33,135 bases of DNA, taken from positions 1 through 33,135 of the forward strand of contig PNAR01000223.1 in NCBI GenBank assembly GCA_003169715.1, read 5' to 3'. Made by a program: the position numbers and the translations under genes. Source of the DNA: Acidobacteriaceae bacterium. Lineage in GTDB: Bacteria > Acidobacteriota > Terriglobia > Terriglobales > Acidobacteriaceae. Positions 1-8,146 of this stretch are shown one piece after another. The notes beneath the pieces were generated by a model, which was not told the DNA's origin, ran no database searches, and saw only the letters and a list, made by a program, of their open reading frames with translations. Every line of letters starts with the position of its first letter. Positions within the stretch are counted from its first letter, which is position 1.

Positions 1-2
1 CA

Positions 3-1943
3 TCTCCGTTGAGGGATGGCCTGCCGCCTACCGATGTGGTACACGGCTTTTTGGAGACAAATGTACCCGGCGCAAAGTGGCTGAGTGCTACGCCTCAGGG
101 AGACCGGCAGGATGCTGCGTTCATCACTGCGGATGGACGGTACCGCGCATGGGTCTGCAATAATGGTTCCCTGTTCATCAAAGGCTGCGCCTTCGTTGTC
201 GGAGTGTACAGCGTCGCTGCCAATCCTGGCGCCGATGAGCCTGTGTCTCCCTCCCCGGCAGTTTCTCCGGCCGCTCCGCTTCCGCAGATGACTCCAGCTC
301 CGCTGCCTGACGCTAACCCAAAAGCTACGCCGGCCCAAAACGAACGCACGGAAGCTTTGTCGCTTGAGCAACTGCTGGCTCCTGAGCAAGCCGAGTCGAC
401 GCAGCCCAGTTCTGCGGGACGACGGCTTTGGACTGAGCTTCTAAGCACGTTGGAGACATCAGATTACCCCCGCGCTACCGACGCCGCGACGCAGCTTCGA
501 AAAACGAACGAAATCATCGAACCATACCAGCACCTTTTCGCAGGCTTGGTTTTGGAAATATTGAAACCGAGCGCAAACGCGGCTGCTGAAGAGCTTCGCG
601 ACACCGAGACGCACAACGCCATAATTGCGCAGCTAACTGCTCGGATTGAGACCGAACGACGTAAGCGAGGCCCGATCGTGAAGCGCATAGCAGATAACCG
701 CGCCGGGGCGCAGATCGCTGCGATATTCACAGCGCTCGCAGGCGACATTGCGCGAGCCAATATCGCGAATGCGGAGCAAGAACTTGCGGAGATTGATCGC
801 AGGATTTCCGTCCTCGAGTCTCAGATCGAAACTGTTCAGAACGAGGTCGGTAATGCGAAACGGCAGGTGGAGCAGAGCGCAATCACAGGCCGCAAGCAGT
901 TGCAGGATCGAACGTTGGAGATGCTGGACCAGTTGAAGCAGGAACAGGACTTTCGGGCCGTTGCAGCGTTGTCCAACTGCTATCTGCGTCGAGTCGGTGA
1001 GGATGGGGCAATAGCGCAGATTGCCCAAGAGGCTGTTGATTTGCAGAAACGACAAGCCAAGGCGCTGGCGATTGCCACAGCCGCGCTACGTCCCGTCAAA
1101 GAGGCGATGAGCAATGGCAAGCTCTGGACTGCGAAGGCGGAACTCTCGCGAGTCAACGCGCTGATCGGCGACCGGTTGGCGGACGCTTTCCAGCGCAAGT
1201 TAGTCGATACGGAAATCGCGGGCACGAGGCGGGACCTTGATTCGCAAATCAGTGCAGCGACCACCAAGCGAGACTCCATCCTGCAAACAGGAATTACGGA
1301 TTCGGCAACCGCCGAATCTGAATTGAACAAATTCCTGGAGCAGCATCCCGATTATCCCGGTGGCGCGGAAGATAGACGCCGTCTGACGCAACTGAAGGAG
1401 GAGCAAATCGACGGAAAGTTGAAGCGCCGTATCGACGCTATAGAAACGACCCTCCAGAACAATCCTGAGGAAGCAAAAGTGATGATCAAGAGGCTGGAGA
1501 AGACACTAAGCGAAGACGAGATTTCCATCCTCAAGTCAAAGATCTTTTCACTGCAGAGTAGGATCGTGCAACGCGAACTGGACATCATCGACGCCAGAAT
1601 TGCGGAAGCGCAGTCCTATCTCACGCGATACAGCGTCACCTATGCCGAAGATCTCAAGCAGGGGAAGCATCCCATGGTGCAGTTCACGTCGGGTATAGAA
1701 AACCTGGTCCGCGCGAGAAGCATCCAGGCCGGTGTCGTAAAACAGCTGGAGACGTTGATTTCAGAAGAAATGCCGAATGTGACCAAGGCCCGCTTGGCCG
1801 GGCTCCTGGAGACGGAGAGAGTCGCTTTAGAGATCATGGATGAAGGCCTTGCGATGAGGCGGTATGTGCTTTGGGGATCCGCAGCAATTATTCTTGTGGC
1901 AGGAGCCGGAGGAGTGCTGTGGTTGCGCCGCCACCGCCGTTAG
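3..1943 (+). CDS. Coiled-coil protein with C-terminal membrane anchor (5'-partial)
   Basis: The frame is open to the left edge of the window and the first possible start is only a TTG at position 9, so the true start probably lies outside. The visible 644 residues begin with a small globular stretch (about 1-75), then a Pro/Ala-rich linker (about 75-130). A long charged alpha-helical region (about 150-610) follows, with Glu/Gln/Arg/Leu-rich coiled-coil character. The protein ends in one hydrophobic helix (YVLWGSAAIILVAGAGGVLW) and a basic tail WLRRHRR. It is therefore probably a tail-anchored protein with a large coiled-coil domain, oriented by the positive tail. I do not recognise a family and see no catalytic motif. 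A role in envelope organisation or as a scaffold is only a guess. Confidence 0.75.
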   Translation, partial: SPLRDGLPPTDVVHGFLETNVPGAKWLSATPQGDRQDAAFITADGRYRAWVCNNGSLFIKGCAFVVGVYSVAANPGADEPVSPSPAVSPAAPLPQMTPAPLPDANPKATPAQNERTEALSLEQLLAPEQAESTQPSSAGRRLWTELLSTLETSDYPRATDAATQLRKTNEIIEPYQHLFAGLVLEILKPSANAAAEELRDTETHNAIIAQLTARIETERRKRGPIVKRIADNRAGAQIAAIFTALAGDIARANIANAEQELAEIDRRISVLESQIETVQNEVGNAKRQVEQSAITGRKQLQDRTLEMLDQLKQEQDFRAVAALSNCYLRRVGEDGAIAQIAQEAVDLQKRQAKALAIATAALRPVKEAMSNGKLWTAKAELSRVNALIGDRLADAFQRKLVDTEIAGTRRDLDSQISAATTKRDSILQTGITDSATAESELNKFLEQHPDYPGGAEDRRRLTQLKEEQIDGKLKRRIDAIETTLQNNPEEAKVMIKRLEKTLSEDEISILKSKIFSLQSRIVQRELDIIDARIAEAQSYLTRYSVTYAEDLKQGKHPMVQFTSGIENLVRARSIQAGVVKQLETLISEEMPNVTKARLAGLLETERVALEIMDEGLAMRRYVLWGSAAIILVAGAGGVLWLRRHRR

Positions 1944-2194
1944 CTGCTTGCATCATGTCGAACGACGCGATCTTTCTAGTGCTTGATGAAGCTACGGCGC
2001 GAAATCTACAGATTTCATTCGGGAGCAAAGGCATCGCATCGGTACGTCATCGGCTGCATTGGAAACGGCCGGTTATATCGAGACAGATCCTCTCGCTCGC
2101 AGCATCGGCGGTAGCGCTAATTCACCCCCGCTTGCGCCAATGCAACCCATGGGCATGTCTTGCGCTTGCCTCGTAACTCATCAAGAATCCTCAG

Positions 2195-3475
2195 ATGAAC
2201 CCCCAATATTTCTTCGCGAAAATGGATGTGTGCACGAATGGCACGCGGAAACGGACTGGCCAGGTATTGACGATTGAAGTCGAAATGGACTCAGCGGCGA
2301 TCGACGCGGAGATACACGCGGTTCGCAAGGCTGTTCTGGACGCGGCCGACCAGTACACCCGCAAACACTTTACTGACCAGCTTGAGCATCTCAGCGATTG
2401 TACGTTTTTCCCGGTAAATGAGATTCCCAAGACATGGGAAAAACCTGTCGAAACCTCGATGACTGGCATCAGAATTTGGGGAGTGACGCATGAAGCGCCG
2501 TCGCTGCCCGAGCTGCCTAGGACGAACAAAGAGCGAATTCTGGGACTGCTGAAGGGAGGGGCTGTCTTGTGCGACGATTGCATCCAAAAAGAAGTAGGAA
2601 TCACCCGGCGCCAGACAGTCTACAGAATTTGTGAGGGGGAGACGAAGCGCCTCGAAAAACTAGAGAGAACTCATCATATCTGCCATCTCTGCAAAAAACG
2701 GAAGGTGCTCCGTCGACAGCGTGACCCAAATCCCGCTCCTGTTGAAGCGGCGCCATCTCTTGAGTTTCCTACTAAAGCGAAACCCACGGTTCAGCAAGAC
2801 TGCTACAGCCGAGAGCAGGATCTTAAAGGCCGTTTCAACGAGGGGCTCGCGAAGGTATTCCGAGTGGAGAAGACTGATTACTACTCTCTCCTGACGATTC
2901 CAGACCTGATGGACCTGAAGAGCGGCTATGCGCGGATCAATGACATTATTACGCTCCGCCTAACTATGGCTCTGGTTGACTGGCTGGCCGCGAGACTGCG
3001 GCTCGGAAACGAACAGCGCAACGGATTGCTGGATAGCGTGAATAGACAGCACCCCAACGCCGGGGGGTATGACGTTGATTGCGCCGAGCCGAACTTTATC
3101 GCCGAAGTTAAAGGGAACATACCGATGAACCAGGGAACGGTGTTCGGCTCTGGTCAAGTCGACGGCCTCACGAGCGACGTTCTTTGTATGATGGGCCTGC
3201 CCAGCATAGCGAAGCATGGCGGAAAGGTAAAGCAGAAGGCTGCAAGAAGTGATCGACCTAAGGCAATTAAGTTTCTCGCACTTTTCGACAGCGAACCCGT
3301 TCGCCAGGCGACTCAGAGGTGGAAGAGCGTTTTGCTAGCGGGGCAATCGCAGCAGTTCCCCGATGGATTCCTTATCGAAGAAACGCCAGCGGACGGTGAA
3401 CTTTCAGACAACGCCGTCTATCTGGTCTTTTTAAAATTAGATATTCCGCTCCTGCCAGCCCTGGAATCTTCTTAA
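2195..3475 (+). CDS. Zinc-finger PD-(D/E)XK nuclease-like protein
   Basis: A 426-residue protein, probably soluble. Two CxxC pairs (C126/C129 in LCDDC and C163/C166 in CHLC) flank a basic helix and look like one four-cysteine zinc finger. In the C-terminal half, GGYDVDCAEP followed by FIAEVKGN gives a plausible restriction-endonuclease core: an acidic residue at D293 or D295, then E304-x-K306. The pattern is an acid at the end of one strand and ExK in the next. This suggests a nuclease of the restriction-enzyme fold with a zinc DNA-recognition module. No methyltransferase lies next to it, so it would be a solitary or modification-dependent enzyme if active. The start is uncertain; in-frame ATGs at 2222 and 2285 are alternatives and no clear Shine-Dalgarno is seen. 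The function is inferred from motifs only. Confidence 0.72.
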   Translation: MNPQYFFAKMDVCTNGTRKRTGQVLTIEVEMDSAAIDAEIHAVRKAVLDAADQYTRKHFTDQLEHLSDCTFFPVNEIPKTWEKPVETSMTGIRIWGVTHEAPSLPELPRTNKERILGLLKGGAVLCDDCIQKEVGITRRQTVYRICEGETKRLEKLERTHHICHLCKKRKVLRRQRDPNPAPVEAAPSLEFPTKAKPTVQQDCYSREQDLKGRFNEGLAKVFRVEKTDYYSLLTIPDLMDLKSGYARINDIITLRLTMALVDWLAARLRLGNEQRNGLLDSVNRQHPNAGGYDVDCAEPNFIAEVKGNIPMNQGTVFGSGQVDGLTSDVLCMMGLPSIAKHGGKVKQKAARSDRPKAIKFLALFDSEPVRQATQRWKSVLLAGQSQQFPDGFLIEETPADGELSDNAVYLVFLKLDIPLLPALESS

Positions 3476-3587
3476 ACCTTGGCGGCAATCCGAGGTTTCG
3501 CTGGACAGCGTATACTTTGAGCCAGCTTCATAGCGGACTGTGGTAGCGCTTCAAAATTGCTGGCTGGTTTTTAAACTGGCTGATCAC

Positions 3588-4379
3588 TCAGAGAATGCCT
3601 GCTTCTTTGAAGCTAAAATAGGCTTGGCGTCCCTCGGCGGGCGCGCCGATTATGATGTGGTCAAGCAGCTTGATCTGCAATAGTTCGGCTGCTTCTGCCA
3701 GGCGGCGAGTGAGGCTGTGGTCAGATTGACTCGGGCTCGGGTCACCAGATGGGTGATTGTGAGCGACAATAACGGCATACGCCGACGCGATGATAGCGGG
3801 TCGAAATACGTCGCGCGGATGGGCGATTGACTCATTTACGCTGCCCAGGGACACCTCCTCGGCCCAGAGAAGATGGTAGCGAGTGTCCAGCAAGATCACT
3901 CGAAGCGATTCCTTGTGCAGCTGTTGCATGTCGGATCCAAGTAGGTCATAGACCAGATCCGGGCTATCCAGCTTCTGACGCCTGTACCGCTCACGCGCCA
4001 TGCGCGGTGCCAGAGTGAACGCGGCCACTAGTCGCAACGCACGCCTGGCGCCGATGGTTGGAAAGGTAGCGAGTTCCTGCACTGTGCAGCGACTCAATGC
4101 CGCGAGCGAGCCGTATCGGGCCAAGAGTTCATTGGCCCTTGGCGCAGCGCTCCCGGGCAGATGCAGTACGGCCGCGAGCGCTTCGGCGTCCGTCATTGCC
4201 CGCGGGTTTGGCGAGCACCGTCGGGGTCGCCTGGGAGAGGCCGAAGGCGGCGGGATTGTTTCTGTTTTCGTGCTGGCCTGCGGGCCTCCGCCGAGCGCCT
4301 CAGTGCGACGGTCCTGAATGAGACGGTTTAGCTTCGCCAAGCGCGGCGGCAGTTCTTCGGAATGTTCAAGACACGACAT
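3588..4379 (-). CDS. radC: RadC family JAB/MPN-domain protein
   Basis: 263 residues. The N-terminal half contains a helix-hairpin-helix stretch (ATFPTIGARRALRLVAAF) and the C-terminal half is a JAB1/MPN metalloprotease-like domain. The complete JAMM zinc signature is visible: a Glu in SVNES upstream, then HNHPSGDPSPSQSD, giving H207-x-H209, S217 and D220. It matches the RadC (UPF0758) family, often annotated as a DNA repair protein although the biochemical role is unsettled. Copies are frequent on genomic islands and prophages. The first 65 residues are longer than usual and Pro/Arg-rich. Family assignment is secure; the biological role is not. Confidence 0.95.
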   Translation of the reverse strand: MSCLEHSEELPPRLAKLNRLIQDRRTEALGGGPQASTKTETIPPPSASPRRPRRCSPNPRAMTDAEALAAVLHLPGSAAPRANELLARYGSLAALSRCTVQELATFPTIGARRALRLVAAFTLAPRMARERYRRQKLDSPDLVYDLLGSDMQQLHKESLRVILLDTRYHLLWAEEVSLGSVNESIAHPRDVFRPAIIASAYAVIVAHNHPSGDPSPSQSDHSLTRRLAEAAELLQIKLLDHIIIGAPAEGRQAYFSFKEAGIL

Positions 4380-4451
4380 AGCCGCGGAGTTGTGCTGAGA
4401 GGGCGCACACTAGGCCGGCCAGTGGCGCTCTCTCACGGTGATAGGCGGTGC

Positions 4452-4988
4452 TCAAGGTGCCGCGCCGTTGACTGCGGCGGAAGGGCGCCCCGAAGCCTTG
4501 CGGAAACGCGGCGGCCCAGCGATCGCCAGCAATTCAGCGATGAAGCCGCTGGTTTTCTTCCGGTCGAGTTGTTCCAACGGCAACTTGAACAGCCGCTGTG
4601 CGATCCCATCGAGATCCTCGGCCGTGAACTTCTGCTCCTTCGCCACCTTCGCGATCAGCGTGTTTTGCTTCTCGGACCTGTGTGAGGCGTCGGTCGCGGA
4701 AACGCGGGCCGTTGGTGTACGGTGAGCGTTGCTTACGGCCCCGTTCTGAGCAGCCTTGCTGTCAACCAGCAAGCCGTATTTGGTAGGGTCCGGCAGAAAG
4801 CCGACTGCCTTCAGCTGTTCATCGACGCTGCTTTGCAGCAGTGCGTAAACGCGTTTGGCTTCCGTTTCGAGTCTCCTCAGGCTGCTAACCTCGGCAGAAA
4901 CACTAACCATAAAGGAGTGGGAGCTGAAGTTTGGAAGCGAGAGCTTTTTTGCGTACGAAGCGTTAATTTGGATAGACATGCCACGCAT
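4452..4988 (-). CDS. Hypothetical protein, island-associated
   Basis: 178 residues, no signal peptide and no membrane segment. The N-terminal half (MSIQINASYAKKLSLPNF) looks like a beta-rich start followed by a helix rich in charged residues (VSSLRRLETEAKRVYALLQS). The C-terminal half is basic and helical (SEKQNTLIAKVAKEQKFTAEDL). The start may instead be the second Met, 9 bp downstream at 4979; neither has a clear ribosome-binding site. It is transcribed in the same direction as the downstream RadC gene with about 70 bp between them, so the two may be co-transcribed. I do not recognise a family. Its position beside RadC suggests a DNA-processing or mobile-element role, which is only inference. 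Confidence 0.65.
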   Translation of the reverse strand: MRGMSIQINASYAKKLSLPNFSSHSFMVSVSAEVSSLRRLETEAKRVYALLQSSVDEQLKAVGFLPDPTKYGLLVDSKAAQNGAVSNAHRTPTARVSATDASHRSEKQNTLIAKVAKEQKFTAEDLDGIAQRLFKLPLEQLDRKKTSGFIAELLAIAGPPRFRKASGRPSAAVNGAAP

Positions 4989-5022
4989 ATACGAAGGTCG
5001 AGCTCTCCCTCGTCCTACGGTA

Positions 5023-5934
5023 CTACAGCGTGATGCAATTCAGCCCTCCACCCAGCCGCGCCAGCGCAGTGGCGGATACAGGTCGTGTTGGAAGCCTGGT
5101 TAATTCGCTCAGCGCGGCTGCAACAGAGTCATCCAATTTATGATCAAAAATGGGATAGCTAATACCCCCCTTTGTTAGATTAAAATTAATATAACAGCCC
5201 ACCGCAGACCAGATGCCGTTCTGTTGGTACACTTCGCTAAACCAAGGAAAGGGTGCGATGCGCACGCAGGGAAGACTGGAGCGCAGGCGCCGTAAGAGCT
5301 CAGTGCTGTAGCGGCGGAACGCCGGGTCATTGTACTTGTTCACCAACAGAATGTCTGATTGCAAGAATCGGACGATTCCATCTGCGTGGCCAACTTTGTC
5401 GCCTGGCTCGACGGGGATTACGACGACCTGTTCGAAGCCTATGTTGATGATAGCGCGCTCTATCTCTCGCTTCGAAAAGTGACGGTTGTCCTGCCAGATT
5501 TTCTCCGTAACGATCGCGACTTTGCCGTTGTGCACGACGTTACCGCCGTCCATGGCGAGCGGGATTCTTCGCGGCGTGAAGGAGCGACGTCGATCGAGTT
5601 TACGCCGAGCCTTCGCGATTGAACGGGCAGAATACCAACCTGGTGCGTAAGACGGGCAAAAATCAAAGTAGCAACCCTCTATCGGTCCCCAATCACGGAC
5701 CCAAATGTCGAGGGGAGAATCCTCCTTTGTTAGAACGGTGTAACTGACTCCGAGATTGCGAAAAGCGTTCAATAACCTGTCATACACCGGCCGCAGATCA
5801 TGATGCCGGTTGCGGTAAACAGGCCAAATCGCTGGGTCGACCACAGTGACGTGGCTCTTGTCCCAATCGGGGAGGACTGTAGCCGTAATCCTCGCTGGCA
5901 CTGGGAGGGTTGCGTGTGCGGGCATATCAGACAT
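5023..5934 (-). CDS. Agmatine deiminase / peptidyl-arginine deiminase family protein
   Basis: 303 residues with the ordered motifs of the guanidino-group-modifying PAD_porph family: DIWVRDWGPI (about 76-85), MDGGNVV (128-134), GHADGIVRF (182-190) and a C-terminal GGGLNCITL with the predicted nucleophile C300. The family hydrolyses agmatine to N-carbamoylputrescine plus ammonia, or citrullinates arginine. Catalytic Asp, His and Cys positions are all present. It is shorter than the usual 340-370 residues, and Asn stands where most members have His before the catalytic Cys. The substrate therefore cannot be stated from sequence alone. No signal peptide is seen, so it should be cytoplasmic. A start at Met4 (5925) has a better spaced AGGA upstream than the first Met. 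Confidence 0.9.
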   Translation of the reverse strand: MSDMPAHATLPVPARITATVLPDWDKSHVTVVDPAIWPVYRNRHHDLRPVYDRLLNAFRNLGVSYTVLTKEDSPLDIWVRDWGPIEGCYFDFCPSYAPGWYSARSIAKARRKLDRRRSFTPRRIPLAMDGGNVVHNGKVAIVTEKIWQDNRHFSKREIERAIINIGFEQVVVIPVEPGDKVGHADGIVRFLQSDILLVNKYNDPAFRRYSTELLRRLRSSLPCVRIAPFPWFSEVYQQNGIWSAVGCYINFNLTKGGISYPIFDHKLDDSVAAALSELTRLPTRPVSATALARLGGGLNCITL

Positions 5935-6300
5935 CCTGTGCGCTTACCGGCGACCATGTAAAGTCGGCGTTGGCCGCGCTGTTGCTTGCCCAAGCAGCCC
6001 GACCAACGGAAACGTATACGAAAGCATCTGGGCGCACCCCAGGAACGCGCTGGGGGAGCAGACTGAAGCGCGAAAAAAGCTGCCGTGATGGTCGAACGTC
6101 GATTCCGAGCCAACAGCGTTGAGACCATTCCGATCCGTTCTGACGCGCAGGAGGTCTGGTCTTGGCGATAAGGAGGCGTGTATGCCTTCCAGGCCGTCAT
6201 CAACTTGTCTATGACCGTGGGAACAGCGAAGTGCCTGTGCTCAGTGAGACTTTAGCGATTGCTTTAGCCACCGTCGGTACGCTATATCACCTCCCAGCGA
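5935..6300. other. Intergenic region with possible leader peptides
   Basis: Between the divergent deiminase and the 94-residue gene. No long gene is supported. A strong Shine-Dalgarno (AAGGAGG, 6170-6176) sits 5 nt before an ATG at 6182 that opens a 10-codon frame. This overlaps by ATGA a 14-codon frame at 6211-6255. The two could be leader peptides for the following gene, or the remains of a lost gene start. The rest shows nothing I can name. Confidence 0.35.
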
Positions 6301-6585
6301 ATGAAAGTTCCCAAAACCAAGGGCGTTTTAGATCTAGTGAGCGAGGTGTTGCGATCATTTCCCGAGCCCCTCGGAGAAGATGTTATCGAGGATGTGTGCA
6401 TTGCGATCGAATCGAACCCAAGATGGCGACGCCGCTACGACGAACTCGTCGGCACTCTGGGCAAGTGGGTGGTCAACAGTTGGATTGGAAAGTACGTACG
6501 GGACATCGCAGCGATGAAAGGCCTCCGCCAGGTCGCCGCAACAAGGACTCGACTGGTGAAGAGTTATCGAAAACTCATGCGATAA
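6301..6585 (+). CDS. Small hypothetical helical protein
   Basis: 94 residues, entirely helical in appearance, with no membrane segment or signal peptide. Features that make it look real are an amphipathic, mixed-charge composition and a well-formed central stretch (DVCIAIESNPRWRRRYDELV) followed by a basic C-terminus. I recall similar short proteins scattered on mobile regions but cannot name a family. The start ATG has no clear Shine-Dalgarno. It stands alone between the deiminase and the next small gene. A DNA-binding or regulatory role would fit the basic helices, but that is inference. Confidence 0.55.
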   Translation: MKVPKTKGVLDLVSEVLRSFPEPLGEDVIEDVCIAIESNPRWRRRYDELVGTLGKWVVNSWIGKYVRDIAAMKGLRQVAATRTRLVKSYRKLMR

Positions 6586-6797
6586 CGCTCCTGCGGCGGG
6601 CACTCCGGCTAGCGCGTCCAGAGAGCCATCGCGACGCGCAGGAATTAGAGTGCGGTTTGGCTAATCTTGCGCACGATTTTGCTTTGCGCTTCGCTCCTGG
6701 GTAATGCAGGACAACGAATGTACAAATCTAGACGTCGTCAAAGCTATTTCGTCACTGACATTAGGCTCGACGGCTGGTCTCATTCCGGTGTTACAGT

Positions 6798-7217
6798 GTG
6801 GCTATGTTAACGAACGAGCAGTGGAGAAAGGAAATTGTCGAGTGCCAATTTCCAAAGTTCAAAAGGAGAGTGCGCGACCAAGGCATTGCCACCTCGTGTA
6901 AGGCGGATTTTGCCGTTGATAAAAAAGGGGGAAGGGTGGGTCGTGTAACGGTAGAAGCTTGGGAGATAGGAGACACTACAGACAGCTTCGTGCTGTCGTT
7001 TTTGTACGGTAAAGCAGGGCAGGCAGGCATCCTCATGACCCGGTTCAGGAAGCAAGCGAGCGGCCCTCCCCGCCGGAGGAGGCTCTTGCCACCGTTTTCG
7101 GAAACACTCTCCAGAGAGGCGGCGGCCAAGGCATTTACGCTTTTCGCGGGGACGATCCTGGAGCGCTTTATGGCGAAAGCCGACCGGCTAAGGAAGAAAC
7201 GCCGTCCCCCGAGGTGA
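6798..7217 (+). CDS. Hypothetical basic protein
   Basis: 139 residues starting at GTG, or at the ATG two codons later (6804). The first two thirds alternate polar and hydrophobic residues as in a beta-rich domain (GRVGRVTVEAWEIGDTTDSF). The C-terminus is very basic (ADRLRKKRRPPR), which could bind nucleic acid. There is no signal peptide or transmembrane helix. I do not recognise the family. No ribosome-binding site is obvious, so the start and even the coding status are moderate. It is the last gene before the long non-coding region. Confidence 0.5.
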   Translation: MAMLTNEQWRKEIVECQFPKFKRRVRDQGIATSCKADFAVDKKGGRVGRVTVEAWEIGDTTDSFVLSFLYGKAGQAGILMTRFRKQASGPPRRRRLLPPFSETLSREAAAKAFTLFAGTILERFMAKADRLRKKRRPPR

Positions 7218-7393
7218 CTGGAAGAGGCGACGGATCGAGTAGTTGATGGCCTCCGAGCCGTCGGTGGAAAACGCCGACGAGCGAGGGAGCCAACAGCAAC
7301 CCGTTGCCAGGGCGTCATTGTGCCCTGGCCCAGGCAAGGCTGCCCGGTTTTATATATATGTACCTTTAACATGAGTACTAGTTATCGTCTTGC

Positions 7394-7456
7394 GTAGATA
7401 ATATTCAAAACAGTGGGGCTCCTATATATAAGAAACACTATGTGATGAATCATTAT
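7394..7456 (+). repeat. 63-bp direct repeat, copy 1
   Basis: Nearly identical to 7941-8003, with one mismatch at position 9 of the repeat (T here, C there). It contains the core GTGGGGCTCCTATATATAAG. The copies are 547 bp apart and bracket 484 bp of hairpin-rich DNA. They could be boundary repeats of a small element or two copies of a control element. Confidence 0.9.
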
Positions 7457-7769
7457 ACCCCGGGGGGCGTCAACCGCGCCTGGAGCCACCTTTGCTTCGT
7501 CGTGCTACCGCATCCTCCGTATGAGTCGCGGTGAGGAAGCTTCAGTGAAAAATCTGCCCCGTAGATCTCCATCCAGCACTGAACCGTGATTACCGTTGTG
7601 ACTGGGGCCCCCCATGATTAGGTAATGGCGCATTGAAGTGTACCGGGTGCCCGTTACGCGAACAAATTCGCCGCGGGAGGGGTCGGCACATTCCTGCATT
7701 GAAGCAGAGTGGCCCGCGTCATGATGCAGATACCCGCTGACTGAGCCACTTCAGGAGCTGTAATGAGAA

Positions 7770-7796
7770 ATGCGACGCCCTGAATGGGCATCGCAT
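7770..7796 (-). other. Imperfect hairpin
   Basis: ATGCGACGCCC and GGGCATCGCAT pair over 11 positions around a 5-nt loop (TGAAT). The single non-Watson-Crick position is C/A on the plus strand but G-U on the minus strand, so an RNA read from the minus strand would fold better. Confidence 0.6.
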
Positions 7797-7805
7797 GCAC
7801 TCTGA

Positions 7806-7854
7806 TTATCCACCGATGGAATTTCGTACCTCCGTGCAGTCCATCGGTGGATAA
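7806..7854. repeat. 15-bp perfect inverted repeat
   Basis: TTATCCACCGATGGA (7806-7820) and its exact reverse complement (7840-7854) are separated by 19 bp. It has no T-run after it, so it is not a standard terminator. It may be an RNA stem, a protein-binding palindrome or a recombination site. Confidence 0.7.
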
Positions 7855-7940
7855 CCAATGAATACCACTATACCTGCAGACGGGGCCCCGTTGGCACGAG
7901 GAAGGTAGCCTTAATTATTAATAATAGCTATAGATTCTAG

Positions 7941-8003
7941 GTAGATAACATTCAAAACAGTGGGGCTCCTATATATAAGAAACACTATGTGATGAATCAT
8001 TAT
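7941..8003 (+). repeat. 63-bp direct repeat, copy 2
   Basis: Second copy of the repeat at 7394-7456, in the same orientation and with one mismatch. Similarity stops abruptly on both sides, which makes the unit well defined. Confidence 0.9.
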
Positions 8004-8110
8004 CTTTGTTAGTTTTAATGGGTTTGAGCGTTCCGACCGTGATCGGCTATCAATGGATAATTTCCGCGTTGGTCTCCGCTGGGGGATGATACGTAACCAC
8101 CCTCGAAACG

Positions 8111-8133
8111 AATAATGGCCTAAGGCCGTTATT
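8111..8133 (-). terminator. Hairpin downstream of the 8147-9079 gene
   Basis: AATAATGGCC and GGCCGTTATT form a 10-bp stem with one wobble around a 3-nt loop, beginning 14 bp after the stop codon on the minus strand. The following T-run is weak, so termination strength is uncertain. Confidence 0.5.
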
Positions 8134-8146
8134 GTTATCTTGCCCC

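Larger units (their letters stand above)
7218..8146. other. Long structured non-coding region with direct and inverted repeats
   Basis: About 0.9 kb without a convincing gene on either strand; the short open frames here have poor codon character. It holds AT-rich patches, a 63-bp direct repeat (7394-7456 and 7941-8003) and at least two strong hairpins between the repeat copies (7770-7796 and 7806-7854). A hairpin at 8111-8133 closes the next gene. Further weaker pairings (TTCAGTG at 7541-7547 with CACTGAA at 7577-7583) suggest a folded RNA or a mobile-element scar rather than a spacer. Confidence 0.6.

Noticed and set aside
1955-2176. 73-codon frame just after the coiled-coil gene
   Set aside because: No ribosome-binding site, an unusual composition in its second half and no recognisable motif; not enough to call a gene.
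6162-6704. 180-codon plus-strand frame
   Set aside because: It overlaps the better 94-residue gene in another phase, begins with TTG, and has Arg-rich text typical of a shadow frame.
7218-8146. CRISPR array or integron cassette array
   Set aside because: Only two copies of the 63-bp repeat, 547 bp apart, with no spacer pattern. The repeat is not palindromic like attC and no cas or integron integrase gene is nearby.
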